Position numbers and translations under genes: made by a program. Below, in pieces: positions 41,837 through 51,161 of a stretch of 64,000 nucleotides of DNA. The notes below the pieces were generated by a model that searched no databases, was not told the DNA's origin, and worked only from the letters and a program-made list of their open reading frames with translations. How positions within the stretch are numbered: the first letter of the stretch is position 1; every line of letters starts with the position of its first letter. The stretch is from Bradyrhizobium glycinis (lineage in GTDB: Bacteria > Pseudomonadota > Alphaproteobacteria > Rhizobiales > Xanthobacteraceae). Location: positions 157,668 to 221,667 of the forward strand of contig NZ_JACCHQ010000009.1 in assembly GCF_016031655.1 (NCBI RefSeq), given 5' to 3'.

Positions 41837-41865
41837 AATGCCGGCCTTTGGGCCGGCATTTTATT
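41837..41865 (+). terminator. Intrinsic terminator between tctA and tctC
   Basis: AATGCCGGCC-TTTG-GGCCGGCATT followed by TTATTG: a ten-pair stem with a T-rich tail, 89 bases after tctA and 21 bases before tctC. It would set receptor and permease on partly separate transcripts. Confidence 0.8.
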
Positions 41866-41885
41866 GTGTCCAAAGGAGGATCGCC

Positions 41886-42866
41886 ATGACGTTCATTCGC
41901 GCGCTCACAGGCGCATGTGCAGCAGCGATAGCAGCGCTGGGCGCCTTCATCGCAACGGCTGAGGCGCAGACCTATCCGACGCGCAGCATTACCATGATCG
42001 TGCCCTTCGCGGCCGGCGGGCCGACTGACGTGATCTCACGCATCGTCACCGGGCACATGGCGCAGACGCTGGGGCAGAGCATCATCATCGAGAACGTGGT
42101 CGGCGCCGGCGGCACCACCGCCACGACGCGTGCCGCGCGTGCGGCCAATGATGGCTATACGCTGATCACCGGGCATATGGGCACCCATGCCGCCTCCGTG
42201 CCGCTCTATCCGAAGCTGGCCTATCACCCCGAGAAGGACTTCGAGCCGATCGCACTGCTGGCCGGCACGCCGATCCTGATCCTGGCGCGCAAGGACTTTC
42301 CGCCGAAGGACCTCAAGGAGTTCGTCACTTATGTGAAGGCGAATGCCGAGAAGGTGAACGCCGCGCATGCCGGCGTCGGCTCGGTTTCGCACGTCTCGTG
42401 CGAGCTCCTCCACTCCATCCTGGACATCAAGCCCGTCGGCGTGCCCTTCAACGGCACGGGACCTGCGATGAACGCGCTGGTGGCGGGTCAGGTCGACTAC
42501 ATGTGCGACCAGATCGTCAACGCCGTCCCGCAGATCAATGCCGGCACCATCAAGGCCTATGCGATCGCCACGGCCGACCGCAACCCGTCGCTGCCGAACG
42601 TGCCGACCACGGCGGAAGCCGGCCTGCCGGCATTCCAGGCCCAGGCCTGGAATGCGATGTTCGCGCCCAAGGGAACCTCGCCCGCGATCGTGGCGAGCGT
42701 GAACGCCGCCGCCATCAAGGCGCTCGACGACGAGACGGTGAAGAAGCGCCTGCTCGAGCTCGGCAGCGTCATCCCCGGGCCGAAGGACCGAACCCCGGAG
42801 GCGCTGGCGACCCTGGTCAAGAACGAGATCGCGAAGTGGAGCCCGGTGCTCAAGCCGGCAAATTAA
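41886..42866 (+). CDS. tctC: Tripartite tricarboxylate transporter receptor, TctC/Bug family
   Basis: 326 residues. A signal peptide (1-27, ending ATAEAQ) precedes [20 protein letters not shown], the Bug-family loop that binds a carboxylate. [20 protein letters not shown] and [20 protein letters not shown] continue the type 2 periplasmic fold. It captures an organic acid in the periplasm for TctAB; the substrate is unknown. A perfect AAAGGAGG precedes the ATG. Its own terminator-like hairpin follows the stop. Confidence 0.94.
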   Translation: MTFIRALTGACAAAIAALGAFIATAEAQTYPTRSITMIVPFAAGGPTDVISRIVTGHMAQTLGQSIIIENVVGAGGTTATTRAARAANDGYTLITGHMGTHAASVPLYPKLAYHPEKDFEPIALLAGTPILILARKDFPPKDLKEFVTYVKANAEKVNAAHAGVGSVSHVSCELLHSILDIKPVGVPFNGTGPAMNALVAGQVDYMCDQIVNAVPQINAGTIKAYAIATADRNPSLPNVPTTAEAGLPAFQAQAWNAMFAPKGTSPAIVASVNAAAIKALDDETVKKRLLELGSVIPGPKDRTPEALATLVKNEIAKWSPVLKPAN

Positions 42867-42891
42867 GCGAAGGCGATCAAGGCGCTAGGCG

Positions 42892-42924
42892 AGGGGCGGA
42901 ACGCCGAGTTCCGTCCCTTGTCGT
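42892..42924 (+). terminator. Terminator after tctC
   Basis: AGGGGCGGAAC (42892-42902), GCCGA, GTTCCGTCCCT (42908-42918), then TGTCGTTTG: a stem with one G-T pair, 26 bases after the stop codon. The tail is only moderately T-rich. Confidence 0.6.
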
Positions 42925-43039
42925 TTGTCCCGGGAACACTCACTTTTCCGGGTATAATCGACGGGGACAGCGAATCGCCGCTGTCGCAGCGCTGGGGGTG
43001 TCGTTAAGTTCGGCGCCTCCCCAAAGGCTCAGTCGCAAC

Positions 43040-43834
43040 ATGCACCAGTACCAGGACCTGCTCGAGCGGATTCTTTCCGACGGCGCCGAGAAGACCGACC
43101 GGACCGGCACCGGCACGCTCTCGGTGTTCGGCCATCAGATGCGCTTCAATTTGTCGGCCGGCTTCCCGATGCTGACGACCAAGCGGCTGCCGCTGAAGGC
43201 GATCGTGCATGAACTGCTCTGGTTCCTGAAGGGCGACACCAACATCAAATATCTGCGCGACAACGGCGTCACCATTTGGGACGAATGGGCGGACGCCAAC
43301 GGCGATCTCGGCCCGGTCTACGGCCATCAATGGCGGTCGTGGCCCGCGCCGGACGGCCGCAGCATCGACCAGATCGCTGATGTCGTCGACATGATCAGGC
43401 GCAATCCGGATTCGCGCCGCCTGATCGTCTCGGCCTGGAATCCAGCAGAGGTCGACAAGATGGCGCTGCCGCCGTGCCATTGCCTGTTCCAGTTCTATGT
43501 CGCCAAGGGCAAGCTGTCGTGCCAGCTCTATCAGCGCTCGGCCGACGTGTTTCTCGGTGTGCCCTTCAACATCGCCTCTTATTCACTGCTGACCATGATG
43601 GTGGCGCAGGTCACCGGCCTCAAGCCGGGTGACTTCGTGCATTCGTTTGGCGATGCGCATCTTTATTCCAACCATCTGGAGCAGGCGAGGCTGCAGCTCA
43701 GCCGCGCGCCACGCGCGCTCCCGGTGATGCGGATCAATCCTGATGTGAAGGACATCTTCTCCTTCCGCTACGAAGACTTCGAGCTCGTCGGCTACGATCC
43801 GCATCCGCACATCAAGGCGGACGTTGCGGTCTGA
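43040..43834 (+). CDS. thyA: Thymidylate synthase
   Basis: 264 residues, the same length as E. coli Thy[20 protein letters not shown] is the N-terminal phosphate-binding region; Cys146 in [13 protein letters not shown] is the nucleophile that attacks d[23 protein letters not shown] and [13 protein letters not shown] bind dUMP and folate. It methylates dUMP to dTMP using methylene-tetrahydrofolate and yields dihydrofolate, which FolA, encoded two genes downstream, recycles. It is followed five bases later by a GNAT gene in the same operon. Confidence 0.98.
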   Translation: MHQYQDLLERILSDGAEKTDRTGTGTLSVFGHQMRFNLSAGFPMLTTKRLPLKAIVHELLWFLKGDTNIKYLRDNGVTIWDEWADANGDLGPVYGHQWRSWPAPDGRSIDQIADVVDMIRRNPDSRRLIVSAWNPAEVDKMALPPCHCLFQFYVAKGKLSCQLYQRSADVFLGVPFNIASYSLLTMMVAQVTGLKPGDFVHSFGDAHLYSNHLEQARLQLSRAPRALPVMRINPDVKDIFSFRYEDFELVGYDPHPHIKADVAV

Positions 43835-43839
43835 CACAG

Positions 43840-44325
43840 ATGTCGTCGACCATCCGCCGTGCGCAGCCTGGAGAGGCAAGGCTCGTTCTCTCCTTCGTCC
43901 GCGAGCTCGCCGAATACGAAAAGCTGTTGCACGAAGTCGAGGCGACCGAGGCCGACATCGCCAACGCGCTGTTCGGCGAGAGGCCGCAGCTCTATTGCGC
44001 GATCGCGGAGTGGAACGGTGAGCCGGTCGGCTTCGCGGTGTGGTTTCTCAATTTCTCCACCTTCAGCGGCCGTCACGGCATCTATCTCGAAGATCTCTAT
44101 GTGCGGCCGTCGCATCGGGGCAAGGGCCTCGGCAAGGCGCTGCTGGCCTATCTCGCCAGGGAATGCGTCGACAACGGCTGGTCGCGCCTGCAATGGGCGG
44201 TGCTCGACTGGAACGCACCCTCGATCGCGTTCTACAAATCGATCGGCGCGGTCATGATGGACGACTGGACGCTGTGCCGGGTCACCGGGCCTGCGCTGAC
44301 CCACCTTGCCGGGAGCTCTGCCTGA
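43840..44325 (+). CDS. GNAT family N-acetyltransferase
   Basis: 161 residues. IRRAQPGEARLVLSFVRELA and EYEKLLHEVEATE resemble diamine/spermidine-type acetyltransferases. YLEDLYVRPSHRGKGLGKAL is motif A with the RGKGLG acetyl-CoA loop; LDWNAPSIAFYKSIGA is motif B. It probably acetylates an amine, by analogy with SSAT-like enzymes. It lies between thyA and folA; its stop shares a base with the folA ATG (TGATG), so the three genes form one tight operon. Confidence 0.9.
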   Translation: MSSTIRRAQPGEARLVLSFVRELAEYEKLLHEVEATEADIANALFGERPQLYCAIAEWNGEPVGFAVWFLNFSTFSGRHGIYLEDLYVRPSHRGKGLGKALLAYLARECVDNGWSRLQWAVLDWNAPSIAFYKSIGAVMMDDWTLCRVTGPALTHLAGSSA

Positions 44326-44834
44326 TGCAGATCGTCTTCGTCGTCGCCATCGCGGAGAACGGCGTCATCGGCGCGGGCAATGCGATGCCGTGGCGATTGA
44401 AGTCGGATATGGCGCGCTTCAAGGCGCTGACGATCGGCAAGCCGGTGATCATGGGCCGCAAGACCTTCGAGACCCTGCGCCGGCCGCTGCCGGGCCGCAC
44501 CAACATCGTGGTCACGCGCGATCCGGCCTATCGCGCCAATGGCGCCATCGTCACGACATCGCCAGCGGATGCGGAGGCGGTCGCGCGCGGCGATGCCCTG
44601 CGGCGTTCGGTCACTGAGGTCGCGGTGATCGGGGGCGCCGAGATCTACCGGCAATGGCTCGGTCGTGCCGATCGCCTCGAAATCACCGAAGTTCATGCGC
44701 GCCCCGAAGGGGACACGTATTTTGACATCGACAAGGCGGAATGGGACGAGGTCGAACGCATCCGCCATCCTGCCGGTCCCGACGACAGCGCCGACCTGTC
44801 CTATGTGACATATCGTCGGCGGCGCGGCCATTAA
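44325..44834 (+). CDS. folA: Dihydrofolate reductase
   Basis: 169 residues. VFVVAIAENGVIGAGNAMPW and RLKSDMARFKALTIGKPVIM are the substrate and Met20-loop region; the acidic catalytic residue is the Asp in RLKSDM. GRKTFETL and the NADPH-binding VIGGAEIYRQWL are also intact. It reduces dihydrofolate with NADPH, regenerating tetrahydrofolate after ThyA. The ATG overlaps the preceding stop. A clear terminator follows eight bases after the stop. Confidence 0.97.
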   Translation: MQIVFVVAIAENGVIGAGNAMPWRLKSDMARFKALTIGKPVIMGRKTFETLRRPLPGRTNIVVTRDPAYRANGAIVTTSPADAEAVARGDALRRSVTEVAVIGGAEIYRQWLGRADRLEITEVHARPEGDTYFDIDKAEWDEVERIRHPAGPDDSADLSYVTYRRRRGH

Positions 44835-44842
44835 CCGCTTTC

Positions 44843-44865
44843 GTCAATGTTTACATTGACTTTTT
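44843..44865 (+). terminator. Intrinsic terminator of the thyA-GNAT-folA operon
   Basis: GTCAATG-TTTA-CATTGAC followed by TTTTT: a perfect seven-bp stem with a four-base loop and a run of five T, directly after folA. Confidence 0.88.
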
Positions 44866-44903
44866 CGTGCCCGAGCATAGCTCGGAAGACGGTCAGGGCT
44901 GCG

Positions 44904-44932
44904 TTGTAAGGGACTTGCCTGTCCCCTATAAA
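44904..44932 (+). promoter_or_regulatory. Candidate promoter of hflKC
   Basis: TTGTAA (44904-44909), 17 bases, TATAAA (44927-44932). The elements and spacing fit sigma-70, 55 bases upstream of the hflK ATG. Confidence 0.55.
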
Positions 44933-44987
44933 GCCGGACCGGACAAAGCGGGCGGTGGCAATTCCACCCTGCCGAGGAGAGCGTCGA

Positions 44988-46121
44988 ATGCCGTGGAAGA
45001 ATCAGGGCGGTGGCCCGTGGGGCTCGGGTCCAAAGGGACCATGGGGCTCAGGCCCGCAACCGGTCGGGCCGAGGCCGCCGGATCTGGAAGACCTTCTGCG
45101 GCGTGGCCAGGACCGCCTCCAGCAGATCATGCCGGGCGGTTATTTCTCCGGCCTCGGCATCACGCTGATCATCCTGCTGATCGTCGCATTCTGGCTGCTG
45201 TCGGGCTTCTTCCGCGTGCAGTCCGAAGAACTCGGCGTCGTGCTGCGCTTCGGTAAGCATGTCCGCACTGTGCAGCCGGGTCTGAACTATCATCTGCCTT
45301 ATCCGATCGAGACCGTGCTGCTGCCCAAGGCGCTGCGCGTCAACACCACCTCGATCGGCATGACACTGATCGAGGATCCGGCGCGTCGCGGCCGCTCCAT
45401 TCGGGACGTGCCGGAAGAGAGCCTGATGCTGACTGGCGACGAGAACATCGTCGACGTCGACTTCACCGTGCTCTGGCGCATCAAGCCGGACGGCATCGGC
45501 GACTTCCTCTTCAACATCCAAAATCCCGAAGGTACCGTGAAGGCGGTCGCCGAGAGCGCGATGCGCGAGGTGATTGGCCGATCTCAGATTCAGCCGATCC
45601 TGACCGGAGCGCGCAACGTCACCGAGCAAGGCGTGCACGAGCTGATCCAGAAGACTTTGGACAGCTACGGCGCCGGCATTCAGATAACCCAGGTGCAGAT
45701 GCAAAAGGTCGATCCGCCCGCGCAGGTGATCGACGCCTTCCGCGACGTCCAGGCGGCACGGGCCAATCTCGAGCAGCTGCAGAACGAAGCGCAGACCTAC
45801 GCCAACCAGGTCGTGCCGCAGGCGCGCGGACGTGCGGCCAAGATCCTGCAGGACGCCGAAGGCTACAAGGAGCAGGCGGTCGCCGAGGCCAAGGGCCAGA
45901 GCGCGCGCTTCCTGAAGGTTTACGAGGAATACAAGAAGGCGCCCGACGTGACGCGAGAACGGATTTATCTGGAGACGATGGAGCGCGTGCTCGGCGGCGC
46001 CGACAAGCTCGTCTATGACGGCGGATCTTCGGGCCAGGGCATCGTGCCCTATCTGCCCCTTGGCGAGTTGACGAGCAGGCGGCCGCCTACCGGTCAGCCC
46101 TCGAGCGGAGGCAGCCGATGA
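44988..46121 (+). CDS. hflK: FtsH protease modulator HflK
   Basis: 377 residues. A Gly/Pro-rich cytoplasmic start (MPWKNQGGGPWGSGPKGP), a single membrane helix (about 58-78, GLGITLIILLIVAFWLLSGF) and a periplasmic SPFH/band 7 domain (about 80-275), beginning FRVQSEELGVVLRFGK, are followed by a coiled coil (about 255-320). HflK and HflC form a large cage around FtsH in the inner membrane and modulate its proteolysis. The ATG at 44988 follows GAGGAGAG. The hflC start overlaps its stop by four bases (ATGA). Confidence 0.96.
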   Translation: MPWKNQGGGPWGSGPKGPWGSGPQPVGPRPPDLEDLLRRGQDRLQQIMPGGYFSGLGITLIILLIVAFWLLSGFFRVQSEELGVVLRFGKHVRTVQPGLNYHLPYPIETVLLPKALRVNTTSIGMTLIEDPARRGRSIRDVPEESLMLTGDENIVDVDFTVLWRIKPDGIGDFLFNIQNPEGTVKAVAESAMREVIGRSQIQPILTGARNVTEQGVHELIQKTLDSYGAGIQITQVQMQKVDPPAQVIDAFRDVQAARANLEQLQNEAQTYANQVVPQARGRAAKILQDAEGYKEQAVAEAKGQSARFLKVYEEYKKAPDVTRERIYLETMERVLGGADKLVYDGGSSGQGIVPYLPLGELTSRRPPTGQPSSGGSR

Positions 46122-47014
46122 GGTCTCCGGTTACAGGTTTCGTCACGCTGCTCGGGCTGCTCCTGGTCCTGATCGTGGCCTACATGTCGCTGTTCACCGT
46201 GCAGCAGACCGAGCAGACGATTGTGCTCCAGTTCGGCAGGCCCGTCGACGTCGTCACCGCGCCCGGCCTGCACTTCAAGGCGCCGTGGAACTCGGTGATC
46301 AACATCGACAAGCGGATCCTCGATCTGGAGAATCCGTCGCAGGAGGCGATCGCCTCCGACCAGAAGCGGCTCGTGGTCGATGCATTCGCGCGCTACCGCA
46401 TCAAGGACGCGCTGCGCTTCTATCAGAGCGTCGGCTCGATCCAGGCCGCCAACATCCAGCTCACCACGCTCCTGAACGCGGCGCTGCGCCGCGTGCTCGG
46501 CGAGGTCACGTTCATCAACGTGGTGCGCGACGACCGCGAGAAGCTGATGCTGCGCATCCGCGACCAGCTCGACCGCGAGGCCGACGGCTACGGCATTCAG
46601 GTCGTGGACGTCCGGATCCGCCGCGCCGACCTGCCGGAGCAGAACAGCCAGGCGGTCTATCTGCGCATGAAGACGGAGCGTGAGCGCGAGGCCGCCGAGT
46701 TCCGGGCACAGGGTGGACAGAAGGCCCAGGAGATCAAGTCCAAGGCCGACCGCGAGGCGACCGTCATCATCGCGGAAGCCAATTCGCAGGCTGAGCAGAC
46801 CCGCGGTGCGGGCGATGCCGAGCGCAACCGCCTGTTTGCGGAGGCCTACGGCAAGGACGCGGACTTCTTCGCGTTCTACCGGTCGATGACGGCCTATGAG
46901 AACGGGCTGCGTTCGAACGACACCCGCTTCCTGCTGCGACCGGACTCGGATTTCTTCCGGTACTTCAGTAACCCCTCCGGCAAGATGGCAACCGAGACGC
47001 CGGCGAAGCCGTAA
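46118..47014 (+). CDS. hflC: FtsH protease modulator HflC
   Basis: 298 residues. An N-terminal membrane helix (about 8-24, VTLLGLLLVLIVAYMSLF) is followed by the SPFH domain: VQQTEQTIVLQFGRPVDVV, and DRIRRADLPEQNSQAVYLRM-like sequence near residue 165-185. The coiled-coil segment has AEFRAQGGQKAQEIKSKADR. HflC pairs with HflK to regulate FtsH. It is translationally coupled to hflK, followed by a hairpin and then DUF2065 and degP, a typical alphaproteobacterial order. Confidence 0.96.
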   Translation: MRSPVTGFVTLLGLLLVLIVAYMSLFTVQQTEQTIVLQFGRPVDVVTAPGLHFKAPWNSVINIDKRILDLENPSQEAIASDQKRLVVDAFARYRIKDALRFYQSVGSIQAANIQLTTLLNAALRRVLGEVTFINVVRDDREKLMLRIRDQLDREADGYGIQVVDVRIRRADLPEQNSQAVYLRMKTEREREAAEFRAQGGQKAQEIKSKADREATVIIAEANSQAEQTRGAGDAERNRLFAEAYGKDADFFAFYRSMTAYENGLRSNDTRFLLRPDSDFFRYFSNPSGKMATETPAKP

Positions 47015-47023
47015 GCAAGACAA

Positions 47024-47046
47024 AGGGCGGCGGATTCCGCCGCCCT
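47024..47046 (+). terminator. Hairpin after hflC
   Basis: AGGGCGGCGGA followed directly by TTCCGCCGCCCT gives an 11-pair GC-rich stem ten bases after the stop. A short TTCGTCC tail makes it a possible partial terminator within the operon. Confidence 0.6.
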
Positions 47047-47086
47047 TCGTCCAGGCAAGAACAGCATAACGGGAGGTTCCATTCCG

Positions 47087-47293
47087 ATGAGGTCCATTGC
47101 GTTCGCCGACTTCCTCATCGGCCTAGGCATCCTGTTCGTCCTCGAAGGCTTGATGTTCGCGGCCAGTCCAAACTGGATGCGCAAAGCCATGAAAAGCGCC
47201 ATCGCCACGCCGGACAACATCCTGCGGGCGGTCGGGATCGGCTCGGCCGTGGCCGGCCTAGTCCTGATCTGGGTTATGCGGCGCCCGATTTAG
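47087..47293 (+). CDS. DUF2065 family small membrane protein
   Basis: 68 residues with two membrane helices (about 7-25, DFLIGLGILFVLEGLMFAA; and 45-63, AVGIGSAVAGLVLIWVMRR). The connecting loop SPNWMRKAMKSAIATPDNIL is the DUF2065/YjeT signature. It is commonly found beside hflKC and is assumed to join the same membrane quality-control module, which is inference. The start follows GGGAGG. Confidence 0.88.
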   Translation: MRSIAFADFLIGLGILFVLEGLMFAASPNWMRKAMKSAIATPDNILRAVGIGSAVAGLVLIWVMRRPI

Positions 47294-47317
47294 GCCTTCG
47301 GCCAACGCCAAAGTGAA

Positions 47318-47411
47318 GGCGCCAGACTGGTTTTCGCCGTATTATCGGGCTCTTGAGGCTCGTTAAGCTCCGCGCTTGCGCCGTGCCCCCGTTCGAGCGC
47401 AGTCTGGCGCC
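47318..47411 (+). promoter_or_regulatory. Twelve-base inverted repeat flanking the degP promoter region
   Basis: GGCGCCAGACTG (47318-47329) and its exact inverse CAGTCTGGCGCC (47400-47411) bracket 70 bases that include a -10-like TATTAT (47340-47345). The right arm ends 24 bases before the degP ATG. Confidence 0.5.
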
Positions 47412-47435
47412 GAATCCCTTTGCCTGGAGATCACA

Positions 47436-48962
47436 ATGACCGCTGCCACCATTGCCCCGTCCCGCTCGCGTCGTCGCGCGCGATTTGGTGTTCGACTTGG
47501 GCTGGCCGCGCTCGCCATCGGTGCCTTCAGCGCGTTCGGCGCGCCGGCTCATGCGCGTGGACCGGATGGCATCGCCGACGTCGCCGAGAAGGTGATCGAC
47601 GCGGTGGTCAACATCTCGACCTCGCAGACGGTCGACGCCAAGGGGGGCGGCAGCAACACCATGCCGCAACTGCCGCCCGGCTCGCCGTTCGAGGAGTTCT
47701 TCGACGACTTCTTCAAGAACCGCCGGGGTCCCGGTGGCGGCAGCAAGGGCGGCGAGCGCGGCGACAACAACCCGCCGCGCAAGACCAACTCGCTTGGAAG
47801 CGGATTCATCATCGACACGTCGGGCGTCGTCGTCACCAACAACCACGTCATTGCGGATGCCGACGAGATCCACGTCATCCTCAACGACGGCACCAAGATC
47901 AAGGCCGAGCTGGTCGGCGTCGACAAGAAGACCGATCTCGCCGTGCTCAGGATCAAGCCGCCGAAGCCGCTGGTCGCGGTGAAGTTCGGCGATAGCGACA
48001 AACTGCGCCTCGGCGACTGGGTGGTCGCGATCGGCAATCCCTTCAGTCTCGGTGGCACGGTGACGGCCGGCATCGTCTCGGCCAAGAACCGCGACATCTC
48101 CTCAGGGCCGTACGACAGCTACATCCAGACCGACGCCTCCATCAACCGCGGCAATTCCGGCGGTCCGCTGTTCAATCTCGACGGGGACGTCATCGGCGTC
48201 AACACGCTGATCATCTCGCCGTCCGGCGGCTCCATCGGCATCGGCTTCGCCGTGCCGTCGAAGACGGTGGTGGGCGTCGTCGACCAGCTCCGCCAGTTCG
48301 GCGAGCTGCGCCGCGGCTGGCTTGGCGTGCGCATCCAGAGCGTCACCGACGAGATCGCCGAGAGCCTCAACATCAAGCCCGCGCGCGGTGCGCTGGTCGC
48401 CGGTGTCGACGACAAGGGCCCGGCCAAGCCCGCCGGCATCGAGCCCGGCGACGTCGTCGTCAAGTTCGACGGCAAGGACGTCAAGGACCCGAAGGACCTG
48501 TCGCGCGTTGTCGCCGACACCGCGGTCGGCAAGGAGGTCGACGTCGTCATCATCCGCAAGGGCCAGGAGGAGACCAAGAAGGTCACGCTCGGCCGCCTCC
48601 AGGATCCCGACAAGGTGCAGGCGGCGGTGAGGACCGACGAGCCGGCACCGGAGAAGCCGGTGACGCAGAAGGCGCTCGGCCTCGATCTCGCAACGCTGAA
48701 CAAGGATCTGCGCACGCGCTACAAGATCAAGGACAGCGTCAGGGGCGTGGTCGTCACCAATGTCGATGCCAATTCGGACGCCGCCGAGAAGCGCCTGTCC
48801 GCCGGCGACGTCATCGTCGAGGTGGCGCAGGAGGCGGTGTCGAGCGGCGCCGACATTCAGAAGCGGGTCGATCAGCTCAAGAAGGACGGCAAGAAATCGG
48901 TGCTGCTGCTGGTCTCGAACGGCGAAGGCGAGCTGCGGTTCGTCGCACTGAGCGTGCAGTAG
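47436..48962 (+). CDS. degP: Periplasmic serine protease/chaperone, DegP/HtrA (Do) family
   Basis: 508 residues. A long signal peptide (1-40, ending FGAPAHA) precedes a trypsin-like domain with the triad His137 (TNNHVIADA), Asp167 (KKTDLAVL) and Ser241 (RGNSGGPLF). Two PDZ domains follow: PDZ1 about 270-360 (RRGWLGVRIQSVTDEIAESL) and PDZ2 about 395-508 (ALGLDLATLNKDLRTRYKIK). An acidic/Gly-rich LA loop (about 66-115) is present. It degrades or refolds damaged periplasmic proteins. It lies downstream of hflKC and DUF2065. The start is the ATG after GGAGATC. Confidence 0.97.
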   Translation: MTAATIAPSRSRRRARFGVRLGLAALAIGAFSAFGAPAHARGPDGIADVAEKVIDAVVNISTSQTVDAKGGGSNTMPQLPPGSPFEEFFDDFFKNRRGPGGGSKGGERGDNNPPRKTNSLGSGFIIDTSGVVVTNNHVIADADEIHVILNDGTKIKAELVGVDKKTDLAVLRIKPPKPLVAVKFGDSDKLRLGDWVVAIGNPFSLGGTVTAGIVSAKNRDISSGPYDSYIQTDASINRGNSGGPLFNLDGDVIGVNTLIISPSGGSIGIGFAVPSKTVVGVVDQLRQFGELRRGWLGVRIQSVTDEIAESLNIKPARGALVAGVDDKGPAKPAGIEPGDVVVKFDGKDVKDPKDLSRVVADTAVGKEVDVVIIRKGQEETKKVTLGRLQDPDKVQAAVRTDEPAPEKPVTQKALGLDLATLNKDLRTRYKIKDSVRGVVVTNVDANSDAAEKRLSAGDVIVEVAQEAVSSGADIQKRVDQLKKDGKKSVLLLVSNGEGELRFVALSVQ

Positions 48963-48970
48963 GGGGTCAC

Positions 48971-49076
48971 CTGTCATTCCGGGATGGTGCGTAAGCACCA
49001 GGCCCGGAATCTCGAGATTCTCAGGTGCGCAAGGGCGCACTGGAGTTCGATGCTTCGCATCGCCCCGGAATGACGG
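48971..49076. repeat. Palindromic intergenic repeat (CGTCATTCCGGGG family)
   Basis: The ends TGTCATTCCGGGATGGTGC and CGCCCCGGAATGACGG are inverted, and the inner part carries GGAATCTCGAGATTC. The minus strand begins CCGTCATTCCGGGGCGATG, the same as the element inside uvrD at 537. It fills the gap between the convergent degP and serB genes. Confidence 0.88.
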
Positions 49077-49083
49077 AAAAAGT

Positions 49084-49989
49084 CTATCCCTCCACGAACT
49101 CGTCGCGCCGATACCCCTGTGCATAGAGCAGCGCGGTGAGATCCCCGTGATCGATCCGCGCGGCTGCGGCCGCAGCCACGGCCGGCTTGGCGTGATAGGC
49201 GACACCCAGACCCGCGGCCTGGATCATCGCGAGATCGTTGGCGCCATCGCCGACCACGACCGAGTCGATGTCGTCAAGATCGAACGATTCCATCAGGTCC
49301 ACCAAGGTCGCGAGCTTCGCAGCGCGGCCCAGGATCGGCTCCTTGACCTCGCCGGTGAACTTGCCGTCGCGCACGACGAGCTCGTTGGCGCGGTCCTCCT
49401 GGAAACCGAGCTTGGCGGCGACCGCGCGCGTGAACAATGTAAAGCCGCCGGAGACGAGGCAGGTATAGGCGCCGTTCGCGCGCATGGTCGCGACCAACTC
49501 GCGGCCGCCCGGCGTCAGCGTGATGCGCTTGGCCAGGACTTCGTCGACCGCGCTGGCGGGCAGGTCCTTGAGCAGCGCGACGCGCTCGCGCAGCGCCGGC
49601 TCGAACTCGATCTCGCCGCGCATCGCACGCTCGGTGATGGCGGCGACATGTGCCTTGACCCCGACGAAATCGGCGAGCTCGTCGATGCATTCCTGGCCGA
49701 TCATGGTGGAATCCATGTCGGCGAGAAAAAGCTTCTTGCGCCTGAAGCCAACAGGCTGCACGACGATGTCGATGGGCAGGTCGCCGCCGAGCTCGCGCAA
49801 CCGCTGTTCGATGGCGTGGCGGTCGCCTTCGAGGTTACTGTCGGCGCCGAAGGGGATGTCGACCGCAACCCCGTCGAACAGCCAGTGCGCGGGCGCCGCC
49901 TGCGGCAGCACGGCGCGGGCGCCGTCTACGATGGTCGAGTCGAGCGCGGGATTGTCGGGGTTGCAGATCAGCGTGGCGACGAGGGACAT
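49084..49989 (-). CDS. serB: Phosphoserine phosphatase
   Basis: 301 residues. An N-terminal regulatory region (about 1-80) precedes a HAD-type phosphatase domain with motif [13 protein letters not shown] (Asp91 nucleophile, Asp93 acid/base), motif II VSGGF, and motif III/IV with the Lys in GRAAK and [11 protein letters not shown]. It dephosphorylates phosphoserine to L-serine, the last step of serine synthesis. It is convergent with degP and divergent from miaA, with 11 bases between the serB and miaA start codons. Confidence 0.96.
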   Translation of the reverse strand: MSLVATLICNPDNPALDSTIVDGARAVLPQAAPAHWLFDGVAVDIPFGADSNLEGDRHAIEQRLRELGGDLPIDIVVQPVGFRRKKLFLADMDSTMIGQECIDELADFVGVKAHVAAITERAMRGEIEFEPALRERVALLKDLPASAVDEVLAKRITLTPGGRELVATMRANGAYTCLVSGGFTLFTRAVAAKLGFQEDRANELVVRDGKFTGEVKEPILGRAAKLATLVDLMESFDLDDIDSVVVGDGANDLAMIQAAGLGVAYHAKPAVAAAAAARIDHGDLTALLYAQGYRRDEFVEG

Positions 49990-50000
49990 TTGAGGTTTTC

Positions 50001-50942
50001 GTGAGCGAGGGGCATTCGAGCAAGGCCGTGCTTATCGCAGGCCCGACCGCCAGCGGCAAGTCGGCGCTGGCGCTCGAGCTTGCGCTCGCCGCCCGCGGCG
50101 TCGTCATCAATGCCGATTCCATGCAGGTCTATCGTGACCTCCGCATCATCACGGCGCGGCCGACCGCGGCGGACGAGGCGCTTGTGCCGCATCGTCTCTA
50201 TGGCCATGTCGATGCCGCCGTGAATTTCTCGGCCGGTGCCTGGGTAAGCGATGCGGCGAAGGCGCTCGACGAAGCGCGGGCCCACCGACGGCTGCCGATC
50301 TTCATCGGCGGCACCGGGCTCTATTTCAAGGCGCTGACCACAGGCCTGTCCGTGGTGCCGCCGATTCCCGCCGATCTGCGCGAGGATGTGCGCGCGCGGC
50401 TGGAACGGAATGGCGTCGAGGCGCTGCACGCGGAACTCGCAGCCCGCGATCCGCGCGCGGCCGAGCGATTGAACCTGCGCGACCGCACCCGCATCGCCCG
50501 CGCGCTCGAGGTGATCGAGGCCACCGGCCGTTCGCTGCTCGATTGGCACCGGGAGGGACAGCCACCGCTGCTGCCCAAGGACAGTTTTCGCGCGGTCTTC
50601 CTCGCGCCCGAGCGTAACGAGCTCTATGCCCGCATCGATGCCCGTTTCGATGCCATGCTGGGCGCCGGCGCGCTCAAGGAGGTCGAGCGGCTCGCCGCCA
50701 GGCATCTCGATCCGCTGTTGCCGGCCATGAAGGCCCATGGCGTGCCGTCCTTGATCCGGCATCTGCGCGGCGAACTCAGCCTGGAGGAGGCCGCCAGCAT
50801 CGGCCGCGCCGATACCCGCCATTACGCCAAGCGGCAATTCACCTGGTTCCGCCACCAACTGCCGGAGTTCGAATGGATGAGGCCGGCCGACGCTAGGGGA
50901 TGGCTCGCCGCGGTCGTGATGTCGGAGCGGGACTCCAACTGA
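50001..50942 (+). CDS. miaA: tRNA dimethylallyltransferase
   Basis: 313 residues from GTG preceded by GAGG. The P-loop GPTASGKS (14-21), the substrate motif [12 protein letters not shown] (about 36-47), HRLYGHVD and [13 protein letters not shown] are all present, and [15 protein letters not shown] is the C-terminal tRNA-binding signature. It adds a dimethylallyl group to A37 of tRNAs reading UNN codons, which affects translation of UUU/UUA codons and leader-peptide attenuation. It lies just upstream of the ilv leader region and diverges from serB. Confidence 0.96.
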   Translation: MSEGHSSKAVLIAGPTASGKSALALELALAARGVVINADSMQVYRDLRIITARPTAADEALVPHRLYGHVDAAVNFSAGAWVSDAAKALDEARAHRRLPIFIGGTGLYFKALTTGLSVVPPIPADLREDVRARLERNGVEALHAELAARDPRAAERLNLRDRTRIARALEVIEATGRSLLDWHREGQPPLLPKDSFRAVFLAPERNELYARIDARFDAMLGAGALKEVERLAARHLDPLLPAMKAHGVPSLIRHLRGELSLEEAASIGRADTRHYAKRQFTWFRHQLPEFEWMRPADARGWLAAVVMSERDSN

Positions 50943-51035
50943 CGCGCTTTTGTGCCGGCTTCCCCAATTTACCTCTCGCCGAACCCGGGGAACACGGCTA
51001 CACTGCCAAAATCGCGCGAGAATGGCCGCATTGCC

Positions 51036-51063
51036 TTGACATCGAGGCTTTGGCCGCTATGTT
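51036..51063 (+). promoter_or_regulatory. Promoter of the ilv operon leader
   Basis: TTGACA (51036-51041), 16 bases, TATGTT (51058-51063): a consensus -35 and a good -10. Transcription would start near 51070, about 25 bases before the leader-peptide ATG. Confidence 0.75.
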
Positions 51064-51095
51064 TCGCGCAACCTTTGGGAAGCCGAGCGCCCGCC

Positions 51096-51161
51096 ATGCG
51101 TAACATTATTACCAATCTCCTTATCGCCGTCGTACCCAGGCACACCGCCGGGGGTGGCTAG
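51096..51161 (+). CDS. Branched-chain leader peptide for attenuation of ilvIH
   Basis: 21 residues, MRNIITNLLIAVVPRHTAGGG, with Ile, Leu or Val at seven of the first 13 positions (4, 5, 8, 9, 10, 12, 13). It precedes a rho-independent terminator (51191-51213) and lies 110 bases before ilvI. Ribosome stalling at these codons when charged Ile/Leu/Val tRNA is short would favour read-through. The last codons lie inside an arm that can pair with 51179-51187. Confidence 0.85.
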   Translation: MRNIITNLLIAVVPRHTAGGG

